Shown piece after piece: positions 1 to 11,745 of a stretch of 64,000 bases of DNA. How positions within the stretch are numbered: the first letter of the stretch is position 1; the number at the start of each line of letters is the position of its first letter. The translations under genes and the position numbers were made by a program. The notes under the pieces are model-generated. The model ran no database searches. It saw only the letters and a list, made by a program, of their open reading frames with translations, and had not been told where the DNA came from. Source of the DNA: Pseudovirgaria hyperparasitica (lineage: Eukaryota; Ascomycota; Dothideomycetes; Acrospermales; Acrospermaceae); the NCBI RefSeq assembly GCF_010093815.1, contig NW_022985564.1:124001-188000 (forward strand). The letters are read 5' to 3'.

Positions 1-926
1 ATTACTATTGTGCTCTGGATCGAGAGACCTCGGATGCATGACAGTGGCGCATGGGATGTCGAATATCTTTATTCCATTGCATACAACGAGTAAGTGAGCG
101 ATTGGGGAACGAGAGACTATGTCGATGTAGCTTTTTGAGATATCTTGCTGCTATATGTTCAGTCAATAGCGTGTGTATCGGCGTTATCCATGAATATACG
201 TGTTTTGATGACATGATACGACGGACTTACTTTCCCGGCAGTGAGTGGTAGTGCCACATACACGTCGCATCAACGAGCTGGATGACGCTGCACTATGTTA
301 TGGAATGTAGCGCAGCATTAATCGACCACCTACGCGCTGTCTTCCACGCGAAAGCCTTCTGGAAACATAACAACACTGGCAAAAGAGGAGCCGAAAGCCA
401 CAGTCCCGAGATCCGAGATCCGAGTTGCCCACTGCTAATTAGCGGGGCAGCGGGGACTCTGGATATTCAATGGCTAAGTTATAACCCATGCCATACTACA
501 TTACTAGTAGAACTATTAGGCAATTAATGATACACGCTGGGCTGACTTTAGGGCTGACGGGATGGACCTGGCTGAGCCAAGCTTGAACCCTAATCCTAAT
601 AACTTCTCCATCACGGCAGTTGTCAAGTCATTCTGATTCGGCCATTTGACACGTCGTCATGGCCCTCTTTCATCGACTGACTACTAACTTCTATCATGCA
701 CTATCATGTATTTGAAGCCTCTTGTCGGATACAACACCTCTTCCGTGTCTACATTCCTCATTTGTTGACATCTCCACCACGGCAGTTGCTTTCCCTCTCT
801 TTCCAATAATTCATACACACTCGCTTCTCACTTCTTATTGCTATTCACTCCTAAAGTCCAATTATCTTCCCATCTGTTGTCCCGTTACGTCCTCCTCTTT
901 CAATTGTATTCCACACCTGCCTAGGT
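1..926. other. Intergenic, no supported gene
   Basis: The short frames here have neither protein-like composition nor recognisable motifs. The last 150 bases before the MetE-like start codon are rich in C and T, as is common in fungal core promoters and 5' leaders. A gene ending left of the window cannot be excluded. Confidence 0.5.
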
Positions 927-2066
927 ATGACGCTGCCTACGGGTATCTACCGAGCGGACCACGTAGGCTCTTTCCTGCGTCCACAGCCAGTCCTTGCTGC
1001 CCGTGAGAAGGTTACTGATGGAACACTTGGGTCCAACGAGCTTCGCGCCATCGAGGACGAGCATGTCACGACCCTCGTAACCAAGGAAACCGATGCTGGA
1101 CTACGGTCAATCACAGACGGTGAATTTCGCCGAGCATATTTTCATCTCGACTTCCTCAAGCACCTTGACGGTGTTCAAGTTGAGGGCTATATCGCGTCCA
1201 GCAACACCATACGTGACGGCTGGACACCGCCGCGTCTCGTCGTCAACGGCAAGCTTGGCCACTCCAAGCCCATCCAAATTGATGACTTCAAATTCCTTGA
1301 GTTGGCCATCAAGAAGGCGGGCGCGACTAACGTGACCACCAAAGTCTGCATCCCCTCGCCGACAATGGTCCATTTCCGCGGCGGCCGTGACAGCATCTCA
1401 CGGGATGCTTATCCGGATCTCGAGCCTTTCTTCGAAGATCTTGCTCGTGTGTACCAAGAAGAAATTGATGACCTCTACAAAGCCGGCTGTCGCGTCGTAC
1501 AACTCGATGACACGAATCTGGCCTATCTATGCGACCCGTCCATGCGTGAGGCCGCTGAGAAGCGTAACGAGGACCTCACCACGCTGCCGAAAAAATACGC
1601 ACAACTTATCAACAGAGCCATCTCCAAGCGTCCAGCAGACATGACTATTGGGATCCACCTATGCAGAGGTAACTACCGGTCACAGTGGTTTGCGTCAGGC
1701 GGCTACGAGCCTGTAGCCGAAGTACTATTCAAAGACCTGAATGTCGATGCCTACTTCCTCGAATACGACGATGCGCGCTCGGGCGATTTTGCTCCGCTGC
1801 GTCATCTACCAGAGCACAAGGTTGTGGTGCTTGGCCTGATGAGCAGTAAGAAGAACACTCTTGAGGATGCCGATGCGATCAAGAGGCGGCTGCACGAGGC
1901 AGCTACGTACTGCCCGAGAGGGCTGGCGCAGCTGTGTATTAGCCATCAATGTGGGTTCTCTAGTACGAGTGAAGGCAACGATTTGACCGAAGAAGAGCAG
2001 TGGGCAAAGGTGAGGCAGGAGCTGGACATTGCGAAAAGTGTCTGGGGCGAGGATCTGTCCCTGTGA
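927..2066 (+). CDS. MetE C-terminal-domain-like protein (cobalamin-independent methionine synthase family)
   Basis: Intronless gene for 379 residues, about half the length of full MetE, so it carries only the C-terminal catalytic-type barrel. The four zinc ligands of MetE have clear counterparts: His244 and Cys246 in IHLCRGN, Glu279 in YFLEYDD, and Cys342 in SHQCGFSS. A VQLDD motif near residue 193 matches the substrate-binding strand of the family. Known relatives transfer a methyl group to homocysteine or a similar thiol, but stand-alone C-terminal homologues in fungi often have unproven substrates. The start is the first ATG of the frame, and DHVGSFLRP close to it is typical of the family N-terminus. 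The family is certain; the substrate is not. Confidence 0.88.
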   Translation: MTLPTGIYRADHVGSFLRPQPVLAAREKVTDGTLGSNELRAIEDEHVTTLVTKETDAGLRSITDGEFRRAYFHLDFLKHLDGVQVEGYIASSNTIRDGWTPPRLVVNGKLGHSKPIQIDDFKFLELAIKKAGATNVTTKVCIPSPTMVHFRGGRDSISRDAYPDLEPFFEDLARVYQEEIDDLYKAGCRVVQLDDTNLAYLCDPSMREAAEKRNEDLTTLPKKYAQLINRAISKRPADMTIGIHLCRGNYRSQWFASGGYEPVAEVLFKDLNVDAYFLEYDDARSGDFAPLRHLPEHKVVVLGLMSSKKNTLEDADAIKRRLHEAATYCPRGLAQLCISHQCGFSSTSEGNDLTEEEQWAKVRQELDIAKSVWGEDLSL

Positions 2067-2437
2067 ATCTGAGGCTACTGATTGATTAATCGAGCCTAGA
2101 AATCGTTGCTCATGGATGAAGCCGCTAGAGGGGCTCCAATTGAATCTTTTCCAGCTGTTGTGCATTTGCCAGAACGTTAGCCATTAGCATATCGGCCCGT
2201 CAAAGCTTACCTAGGCCACTCGTCTCCAGGATACCCTGACAGGACTTCAGCGGGGTTCGACTATACAAATAAAGCCTCAAGCTTAGAGGCATGTATAAAC
2301 TAGATTCATTTTATGGTCATAATCGAAAATAACGCGTTGACTAGAGCAGAGGCCTTATATTTAATAGTTCCCTGTTCACTCTCAAGGTCTCTCTCTCACT
2401 TGTACGACAATTTATTCATTTATTCTTCTCAAACAAA
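2067..2437 (+). promoter_or_regulatory. Upstream region of the M35-like gene
   Basis: A 371-bp spacer between two genes on the same strand. An AT-rich TATA-like stretch, ccttatatttaatag, lies near 2351-2365, about 75 bp before the next start codon. A CT-rich run follows it (about 2380-2400). Nothing else was recognised. Confidence 0.4.
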
Positions 2438-3808
2438 ATGCTTTCTCCCATCCTCCTTGTAGCATTCCTATCTATGCTTTTCATTCCTTCCCTAGCACAG
2501 GGCGATTCCACTCCTTCTCGAGCAGCACCACAGCCAGAGTCAGAGCCCAAAGAAATCACCTTTGCGATCCATACGGAATGCAACAAATATCCATTGGTAC
2601 GACTTGAGATTGAAGAAGCTAAGCGCATGGCCGAAGAAGCCAGAAGCATATTGTCGCAGTCGCCGTCGGAGTTGACAAGCCTCTCAACCGCCAGGTTCAA
2701 ACTGATCTTCGGTACCAAACCTAGCGAGGACCCCGCGGCTAAAACCAAAGTACTCAACGTCCTCAAAACATTCGCGGCCCTTCGAGAGGTGAACTCCTTT
2801 GGTTCCGCAGAGATCCAATTCTACTGCGGCGATAGTCGCTGGGGCAAAATCCCCGAAGTGTCAAAAGAAACGTTCGACGTATTGAAGAGGACGGTTGGGC
2901 GGCTTGGCCTTGGCCGCAAAGACCTGGCAGATATGCGTAAAGCCGGAAAACCGCTGTACATTGATCCGCAAGGCATGATGTTCACTACGGAATCCCCAAA
3001 CTGCAAGGACCCTGACAACATCGCGGAAACCTACACTGGTAACCTGCACCGCTATATACCCAAGCGAGTGCCGGAGCTTCGTGCAACAATCTCACTGTGC
3101 AACAACTATCTGGATGACGCGCATGAAGATCCGAAAGCTTTAATTAGTAAAACTATCGTAGGAGTTTTAAGAGACGCAGGACCTCAGAGGGTCTCAGACA
3201 TTCTGCTAGATGAATTGAGACCGTACATGAGTCCGACTATCCTGCACACTTTATTACATATACCGCATTTTGCGCGTAAGTCTACCCAGTCTGTACACCA
3301 CCATTTGCAGGGAGAATTGCTCGCTTTTAGCACCTTTTGCTCTTTTTATTTCGGCATATCTCTGGCTCTCGGGTGTTAACGCGGTGATGTAGTGAACAAG
3401 ATGTCCAGTAAATACGAAAAGTATACCTGGGATGGTGTGGTACAGATGTCCAGAAGTAATCCGCTCGATCATGTCGAAAGCTACGGTAGGTCCTCAATCA
3501 TTGAGAGTTCTTGCGAGTGTATTTATTATTAACACCTCGTAGTGTTTTTTATAATGTTAGAGTATCTCGAAAGCCTTGGCTTTACACTCGACACACGTAG
3601 TAGGCAGACGTTAAAAGAAGGGCGGTTGACGTTGGATCTTCCACATGGGGCGTTTCGGGGCCTTTCTTTGGGCTTGGAGGGTTCTCGGGGGGAAGAAGGC
3701 TCTAGGAGGAGGCAGCGTTTCCCAGGAGGGATGACAGGGGGGGAATCGGGATCCCCGGTAGACGATCGTAGGAGGCAGGGTATACGAATACCTCCTTGGG
3801 AGCAGTAA
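2438..3808 (+). CDS. Secreted M35-like metallopeptidase-fold protein with degenerate zinc motif
   Basis: Three exons, 2438-3275, 3393-3485 and 3543-3808, give 398 residues; donors are GTAAGT and GTAGGT, acceptors TAG. The first 21 residues are a signal peptide with a hydrophobic core ending SLAQG. The order of segments resembles fungal deuterolysin/Asp-zincin-like (M35) secreted proteins: TLLH.PHFA where the zinc helix should be, then YTWDGVV, SNP and ESYVFF..YL near the C-terminus, where the family has an N/D..SY..FA signature. The expected HExxH is not intact: the text reads LLHIPHFA, one residue short and without the catalytic Glu. I infer a secreted, probably non-proteolytic relative. The last 60 residues are Gly/Arg-rich and may reflect a drifted stop. 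Confidence 0.6.
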
Positions 3809-5055
3809 ATGCTCTGCTGTCACCAGCCGCTACCCACACAGACCACCAGAAAGCCACACAGACCATAACCTTATAGCCTATGCTCTATACATACTGTATA
3901 TATATATTTATTTATATATACACCGGACCCACCTCCGAGCTCCACTCTACGTTATTACGCCTCATATCGATTGCGCCGTCCCGCACTGTCCTCGTAGATA
4001 TCCCATACACGCCCCCTTCCCCTCCACTTATTTCATCCATTTGTTTCATCTTTTTGAGAACTCGTCTCTACGGGAGGCCCTAACGGGGTTTTTGGGGTCT
4101 TGCGCATTTTTACTTACATGAACAGGCCGCATTCATAATCTGCACCCGCCGCATTTCTCTCCGACACCGTGCGCGTATACGTACACATGGATCACAGACA
4201 CGCACTTATAGCAGTCTAGCGCGCACAGACACACACGCGCGCGCTCACTTACATACCAAGCGCGAGTCCTACGTTATGGCTTTTGTCTTGCGTAATTGTG
4301 ACGGAAATAAATGATTGCGGTGGTTTCTAGCATGGTAAATAACATTTTAGTAGACGTAGGTAACAGACGTATAGATATCAAAACATGAAAAATTCTACTG
4401 CCGAAGAAAGACTTGAGAATTAATAGTAGTCAAGATATCCCAGAATAGTACATGAATAATCTTGGCACGCTGCGCAAATCCAAGCAATGTAGAAATCCTC
4501 CAAGTAATTAATTTCCTAGATCGTATCCAATGGGATACCTAGGGAAAACGGACTCAAGGAAAAAAAAACTTCTATACAGATCCAAAGCCAAGGAATCTGA
4601 ACAATGAACGCCGGAAAAATATTTTTCTTCATTTACCATAATGATGAGAAAATTTTCTCGGAATGCCTTCTTTAGACAAACTTGGAGAGAGTCGAAGTTT
4701 TGGTAGCTATGTGTGTAGGTAGTACCTACCATGCACGTACGCACGCACGTATCCATCCATGGATCCATCGGATTGTTGCGTCCGCGCGCCAAGAAGGATC
4801 GGATGAATTCTTAGTGACCTTGGACGGATACACATTTTCAGACGAAGCAAGCCAACCAGTGACAGATCCAATGACATAGCACGCACATCCCTGTTCCCAT
4901 ACGCCGTAGACAGTAGACTCGGCTAAATGCTACGTGCTTTGCAATTTCTCTTTCCTTCTTCTTTCTTGTGTGGATGGCGTTTGTTAATTTGCTGTGGTCT
5001 TGAACTCGTCATGCACCTCAGCACGGCACGATGATATGATTTCGCGTAGGGAGGG
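3809..5055. other. Intergenic, low-complexity DNA
   Basis: About 1.2 kb with no credible coding frame. It holds an AT-rich tract (tatatatatttatttatata near 3899), alternating CA/CG runs near 4228-4246 and a short run of ACGTACGCACGCACGT-like sequence near 4733-4749. No TIR, LTR or RNA gene was recognised. Confidence 0.5.
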
Positions 5056-5060
5056 GGTTT

Positions 5061-5432
5061 TATATGGGTGTGGTTTATATGGGTGTGGTTTATATGGGTG
5101 TGGTTTATATGGGTGTGGTTTATATGGGTGTGGTTTATATGGGTGTGGTTTATNNNNNNNNNNNNNNNNNNNNNNNNNNNNNNNNNNNNNNNNNNNNNNN
5201 NNNNNNNNNNNNNNNNNNNNNNNNNNNNNNNNNNNNNNNNNNNNNNNNNNNNNNNNNNNNNNNNNNNNNNNNNNNNNNNNNNNNNNNNNNNNNNNNNNNN
5301 NNNNNNNNNNNNNNNNNNNNNNNNNNNNTTTATATGGGTGTGGTTTATATGGGTGTGGTTTATATGGGTGTGGTTTATATGGGTGTGGTTTATATGGGTG
5401 TGGTTTATATGGGTGTGGTTTATATGGGTGTG
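5061..5432. repeat. 15-bp minisatellite interrupted by 175 Ns
   Basis: Unit tatatgggtgtggtt. Six full identical copies run from 5061 to 5150 and a seventh begins before the Ns (5154-5328). Six full copies plus a partial one follow (5331-5432). The distance from the unit start at 5151 to the one at 5331 is 180 bases, exactly 12 units, so the masked stretch keeps the repeat register. The array is open in all frames only because 15 is a multiple of three; that is not evidence of coding. Confidence 0.95.
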
Positions 5433-5772
5433 TGGTTGTGTATTGTATGAAATGCGAATTGTGGAATGTAGGTATGAAAATAGAAACACACACGCGCGCG
5501 TGCGTAATTAGCCATGGAGCTCGGATGGATCCATTTATACCGGAATGGCGGTGTGGGGCTGGGATGTGGTCTAGGTGGGTCCAGCAGGGAGGGTCTCGAA
5601 GGAATGCTCAAGAATATGACTGCGGTCTTTATCGTCAAGGTAGAGAAATATGGTCTGGGTGTATGTGTGTATCTCAGAGAGTGAGGAGGGGATAAATCAG
5701 GCAATTGCACGAAGATTGCTCGCATGTGAGCTACCTAGTAACGTGTCTTTTGACAAATGTCCAATCCAGGAT
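5433..5772. other. Intergenic, downstream of the galactosidase gene
   Basis: 340 bp between the minisatellite and the stop codon of the minus-strand galactosidase gene, so it probably contains that gene's 3' UTR. It includes a short alternating CA/CG run (about 5487-5502). No gene is supported. Confidence 0.4.
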
Positions 5773-8700
5773 CTATCTGACGATGACCTCGATTCCGATC
5801 TCGTTGCTCCAACCCACATCCTTTCCACTGTCTTTGTAGGCTGCGGCGACGTCAATTTCCAGTACACCATCGCCATTGTCATTGATATCTGTCTTAACAA
5901 ACCGCGGATCCACAGGTACACCAAACAGAACTGCAAAGAAATCGTCGATTACGTTCCTCTTCCCCAGGCCGCTCACGTAAAGCCCAAATATGCCCAGTGC
6001 CTTCAGACTCGAGTAGACACGCAATCGTCCAGACCCAGTCTCGATACTTGCCATGGTGTTGACGATCGCTGCAGATCCTGTCATCTTGTCCAGCAAGCCT
6101 AGATTTGCGATCGAGATGTCCGCTGGTCCAGATCCCGAGCCTTTGCGGCGTAGGGTGAAAGATTGTACTGGTACTGCGGACAGAATATCCCAGGCATGGC
6201 TATTCAACGATACGTACAGAGGATTCCTGTTTGTAGCTTCCGAGGCAACCGATAGAGGAGGCGCTATACTGCCGCTTGTGTATGATCGGATGATGTATGT
6301 TCCAGTCTCTGCCCCAGGGAATTGGCTTAGCTTGATGTGCTCCGTCAAATCGGCGGACGTCGTATTGAATATGCCCAGGATGCTGGTGCCTGTTTGGGCT
6401 CCCCCATTATAGCTGCTTACTTTGAGAAGTACATGCTCATCGTAGGATGTATAAGCGTTGGTACTCTTGCCTACAGTGCTTGGACGTAAAATGATCGTAT
6501 CGCCACGTGGATTCTTCGCCGTCATCTGGTCGATCAGCTTGATGTCGTGTTTTCCAGGCTCGTCGGTGATGTAAATTGGCCCGCCTGATACACATCGTGC
6601 CGCTGCATGAAAGGCAGAGAAGTCATGAACAGTTTGGAACATATCCCAGTCCGGGAGTGTATTTAGGTGTTGTGTCAGTAGGGAAACGTGTGCATTGCAA
6701 AATATATGCCACGGGTGAGATGCCGGAATCTCAGGGAAGAAGTCATCAGAGTTCCTCAGAAGTAGTCGTGGCTTGTTGTTCGGTAGTTGGCTGTGGAACA
6801 GCATCTGAGGCGTAAGACTCATACAGCTGATTGCCTTAGCTCCAAGGTAACGCATATTGGCAATGCTCCAACTGTCTTGATACCTATCGAGCGTTAGCCT
6901 TCTAGAGATGCTTCAACGGTAAAATGTATCATCGAAACGCCCTGAACCGAGGAGACGAAGCGAGATAGTTGGCCACTCACTCTTTTATGAGACTCCTTCG
7001 AGCAGGAGCTTGGTCGATTTCATCAACCATGAACTGGAATTCTTAGTGTGCAGCACAGCAATGACAGATTAGACTCACCTGAGCATCTGTTTTTACACTG
7101 TCGACTCCACTTTGAGACAGGAATGAGTAGAAATCGGCATACATGCGACTGGCCTGGTCGGCGGGAACAACGTATTTGTTCCCGCCTGCAACACCATCTC
7201 GCATATGGACCTGAGTGATGCCATATTCTTTAGCGATCTTGCCGTGGGGCGCGATCCCACCCCAGTAACCCAAAAGGGCATGCCACACTGCGATATGCTT
7301 GATATTCGGGTTGTCCTTGCGAATCTTCGAGGTGCAGTATTTGAGTCCTTGCGGGAAACCCTCTTTGATAGCCTCAAACTCCATCCAACCCGCTCGAAAC
7401 TGGTCCAGTCCAGGAGTATACTCGCCGCCTTGATTGTCTCCCAAACTTTGCCAATTATCGTCAATAATAAGATTCGTGATGGTAATTCCACTGCTTCTTA
7501 GTGATTCTAAGGCTTCGAATATACGATCCTGGTGGAGCTTCTGGCCGAGGCCATTCCAAGTACAGTATGTCAGCCCATCGTACCATTCTTGAAGCCACTG
7601 TGGTTCGGGCCCGGCTTCCTCGAGAGCTTTGACTTCTTTTTGCATTGCTTCACTCATGACCTCATACTGCATTGAGACTTTCCTGGCATGATACATTGCA
7701 GCGGAATTGGCTAGCTCAAACGTGTGTCCTACAGCTACCACAACCTTGGACTCGCTCTGGTTGACAGCATCGTTCTGCCCCTGAATGACAACGTTTCCGT
7801 CCCCATCGTGATGAATAATAGTGAGTACATCGTCTGTTCCACTGATTGCAAGGACTACGACATGATAACCGTCTTCGCGCAGGAATGACGATAGGACTGA
7901 GTCTTTATCAACATCGAAATGATCAGTTCCCTACGGTCTGATTAATATGGAAGTATCCTGTATCTATGTTTGGAGAAAAATTACCTGCCTAGGTGCCAGC
8001 CAGGGGCTCCAAATACGGACAAGTGAGAACCATCGCTTCAGGTGCGTTGGGGTACCCAGAGTGTGGCGTGTATAGCTAGAAGCTTCTCCAGGGGCCGCAT
8101 CGGCGGGAACAGTAAGGTACCAGAGTAATGTATCGGGAGTTTCGCTGCTCTCGTTCGAGATTGTAAATTCGGGACTAATACCCTGGAAGAAGTAATCCAA
8201 CTTCTGCTTAGGAATCGTTTTCGGTTGAAATAGCAGTGTTCCATCAGCGATGCCAAATAGATCGCGGGCCCATTTCCAGGAATCGTTTGCACTCGAACGG
8301 AGCCGGATAGTGAACGAGAAAGCTGACATCTGCTTGTCCAAGGTCAAGGTAAACAATTGACGTCTAGTCGTCTTCCTGTCCGTGGCTTTGTTGATGTCCT
8401 CGTACATTCTTTAGCAAAACTCTCACGCAACGATGCGGATACATACTGTAATATCAGCATCCCTAGATTGTTGAAACGGCAAGCTCTCCCATTGTTTTAA
8501 AGTGTGGTCATGCCATAGATCAACGCTCCAGTCTTTGTCGGAATCGGCAGCAGTCTCGACGAGCACGGTGAAGAGAGCCTGTTCAGCTATAAGAAACTGC
8601 TTTGGGATAAGACTCAGTACGAAATAAAGAATACCTTCGTTCCTTCTGACACGACAGTGATTTGGCCGAGAGGCGGATCACAAACTAGTTTCAAGAACAT
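5773..8700 (-). CDS. Raffinose-synthase-type alpha-galactosidase (GH36, Sip1 family)
   Basis: Six exons on the minus strand, 8700-8635, 8596-8447, 8398-7985, 7930-7079, 7033-6981 and 6883-5773, give 881 residues. The N-terminus MFLKLVCDPPLGQ has the PPLG(Q) signature of the family. The barrel segments follow: TYCTWNGLG, IIDDNWQ, HAVWHALLGYWGG-like text and SVKTDAQFM, where Asp492 fits the catalytic nucleophile. RNSDDFFPEIP (Asp558/559) lies where the acid/base segment is expected. There is no signal peptide, so the enzyme is probably cytosolic and acts on imported alpha-galactosides or on galactosyl transfer. Hydrolase versus synthase activity cannot be told from sequence. The acceptors of exons 2 and 3 were chosen among nearby AGs because only they keep frame. 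Confidence 0.88.
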
Positions 8701-9348
8701 CTTTCCTGAGTTCGGTGAATAGTCCAGTACGACTATGAAGCGGGCGTGGTTGAACGAAGTGAGTGAATACGCACTATTTCATAAACCTAATCAAGATATA
8801 GAGAGCATGCAACCTCAATCGTGAACAAGGCAAGCCAACTCGAAGATGGGGTCAACACACCAGATGCGGAGAAGACACAGATAGATAGGTACCAAGGGAG
8901 CTAGACGTGGGGTAGCAGGTGCCAGTTCAGGGTCTAGTTCAACCTGCAGTTGGTGTCCGGGCTAGCGAGATGATGAAGCTGATGACCCTTATGATCGGTT
9001 GTCTTGTGCGTCTAGTTGTGCATCCCTGCCCTTTAGAGTCGCAGACGTACAATTGAAAAGAGGGGAAACTCAAGAGGTTCATCGTCCACTGCAGAAGTCT
9101 CCATATTCCATCGCGCGAAGTTTCAAGGAACTAAGGCTGGAGTAAGGCTCTAGAATGACTTATACAATTGCCTAGATAGTATGGAGAGCAGGCACTTGCC
9201 TCAGACCTAGTCTTCATGCCTTGATGCCTTGATGCCTTGCCGAGACTTTCTCCATCTGATAAGGCTGAATAAAACTAGTAGCCTCCGCCATAACTTTTCT
9301 CGCATTCTTCGCGTCGAACGGCCGCCTCGATCGTAGCATCCTGTCGCA
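8701..9348. other. Divergent intergenic region, galactosidase / TyrRS
   Basis: About 650 bp between two divergent start codons, so it should contain both promoters. A short direct repeat of atgccttg-type units lies near 9217-9240. No additional gene or RNA was recognised. Confidence 0.4.
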
Positions 9349-11531
9349 TTGATGTCATTGACTGATGCAAGCTCTCGCGTGGTGCGGCGCGGTGCATCAC
9401 GATGCTCCATATTCCCGTCGCCATCGCCTGTCTCGTATGACGCGCGAAGATGCATTTCCCAGGGGTGGCTAAGGAAAGAAGTGGAGAGAAATCTGAATTG
9501 GAGTAGGACTGCTAAGGAAATCGATGCGGGCAGGCAAAAGAGTTTTCTGACCATGCTCGAGGAGCGCGGCCTTGTCAAACAGATAGCTGGGTATGCCAAA
9601 TTACAAGTTTTTGAAATATTGACCGCAGCTAACTGAGGTTTAGGAATCGGGATGCGTTGGACAAGCTCCTTACGAAGAAGCGCATAGGGGTCTACTGTGG
9701 TGTTGACGCTACGGCATCCTCTCTACATATTGGGCACATGCTTCCTGTGATGATACTGTTCTGGTCTTATGTCCACGGTTATCCGACTTTCCACCTGGTG
9801 AGTAATGTACCTGTACTCGGGGTCAATGATGCTAACAGTCGTGCAGATAGGTGGTGCCACTGCAAAGATAGGAGACCCTAGCGGCCGCTCGACAGAACGA
9901 GAGCCCATGCACAGGAGCAGCAGAAGTAAGAATATTTTGTTAATGCAAGAACAAATTAAGAGAATGTGGAAGAAAATAGAGTTTTATGCTGCTCGTCACG
10001 GCTTTGTTCATGATAAGAAGAGCATGAGCTGGCTACGCGGAATTTACAACAACTCAACCTGGCATAATAAAGTCACTGTGTCGGAAATATTGGGCCAGCT
10101 CGGGAGGGGAATAAGAATCTCGACCTTGCTGGGTCGTGACAGGTAAGCGAGCACTCGAGAAGTAACTAGACAACTACAGTCTAATACCATATTAGTGTAA
10201 AAGAACGTCTGAATAGCGGTGTCGGTATGAACGTTGCCGAATTCTTCTACCCTCTGATGCAGAGTTGGGATTGGTGGGAGATGTTCAAACAAAAGGGGGT
10301 GCAACTTCAGATTGGCGGTTCCGACCAATATGGCAATCTTCTGTCGGGCATTGAAGCTGTGAGTTACATGCAGGCAAATGTGTCGCATGATTCCGAACGA
10401 ATTAAGCAACCAGACCTGGCCGAGGGCGACTTTAGCCTGTTTGCGATTACGACTCCCCTATTGACAACCCCGTCCGGTCAGAAGTTGGGCAAAAGCGCTG
10501 GAAACGCTGTGTGGTTGGATCCGAATCTGACCACACCATACGAGTTATACCAATACTTCGTCCGCCTTCCCGACAGCGAGGTCGAGCAATACCTCAAATG
10601 GTTCACATTCATCCCAGTCAAGGACATTGGGGTCATCATGGAAGAGCATAACAAAGATGCCAGCAAGCGTCTCGCCCAAAACTTTCTCGCCCATGAATTC
10701 GTCGAACTCGTTCACGGCTGGCATATAGCTGAAGAAGCCCGGATACAGACCACTCAACTTTACCCAAACAGCGTCAACGTATATGAGTACTTCAAAGACC
10801 TCATAAACATCAAAAGTCCAAATCAAACCGCGAAACCCCCGCCGCCTCTCCCAGACTACGCCGCCCCGGTCCAGGTCCCTGATAAAGATGCGCGCAAGCA
10901 ATTCGCTCAGTACACATTGCCCGAGCTCAACAAATATGCACCCCAGATGAACGTTTTCAATAAGAACGTTGATACTGCGATCAAGCTCCCGCGCGCATTT
11001 TTCGCGCGGAAATCCTGGCCCGTCATCTTGTACACTAGCGGCCTGGCGGGTTCGCGCACTGAAGCCACAAAGCTGTTACAAAACAAAGGCGCATACGTGC
11101 ATGGCGCGCACGGCGGCAACATTGAGACTAAAGATCGCGTTGTCTGGAACCCGATCACAGCGACCAAGATCGGCGACGCGGTGCAGTACATTCGCGACAA
11201 TACGCTGATGATCAGAGCCGGGAAATGGAATCTCAAGGTTATTGAGGTTGTCGATGATGAGGTATGGGAGCAAGAGGGCATGACGTTCCCGGTGGATAAA
11301 GACGGGAAGCCAAAGGCACAATTGGCAAGACCTGGAGAGGAAGAATACGATGAAAATGTCGAGGCTATCAAGCTGCTGCAGAGTCTGCCGCGCAGTAGCT
11401 GGAAGCCGGGGATGACAGCTGGTGAAGCGCTTGAAATTGCTAAGGCACGCGATGGATCGAAGCCGACCGCTCAAAAAAGGTTCAGTGATGCGCCGCCAGA
11501 TGGACTGTCAGGGTTTAGTGGCGTTCATTGA
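9349..11531 (+). CDS. MSY1: Mitochondrial tyrosyl-tRNA synthetase (CYT-18/MSY1 type)
   Basis: Four exons, 9349-9590, 9644-9797, 9847-10142 and 10196-11531, encode 675 residues. The first ~40 residues are Arg/Ser-rich with few acids, as in a mitochondrial presequence. Class I signatures are HIGH at 109-112, IGGSDQYGN where bacterial TyrRS binds tyrosine, and KLGKS at 327-331 in place of KMSKS, followed by AGNAVWLDP. These are of the bacterial/mitochondrial type rather than cytosolic. An S4-like RNA-binding region lies at the C-terminus ([16 protein letters not shown]). Length is close to Neurospora CYT-18, which also helps group I introns splice; whether this protein does so cannot be seen from sequence. 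The gene converges on the Nop7 gene. Confidence 0.92.
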
Positions 11532-11745
11532 GCAAACTCCTCGGAAATGTAATATATGTATCAAGAGTGTGCGCGGGTTGAATAGCATTGCATGGCGAGT
11601 GTCAAGAATCCTGCTCGAGGAGCATCTTATCTGTACTATATTGTACTTTAACACGCATAACACATATACTCCCCCAACTCCGCCACATGCAACATCAAAA
11701 CTTCCTATTACCACAAGTCCGCAATACGCTCGAGTTGGTATTTTT

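Noticed and set aside
722-1006. 94-codon frame overlapping the start of the MetE-like gene
   Set aside because: It overlaps the conserved N-terminus of the real gene in another frame and covers its C/T-rich leader.
5061-5432. CRISPR-like array
   Set aside because: There are no spacers; units are directly adjacent and the genome is eukaryotic.
4923-5695. Long open frames on both strands across the minisatellite and Ns
   Set aside because: They arise from the 15-bp repeat length and from unknown bases read as open; no start context or non-repeat coding text supports a gene.
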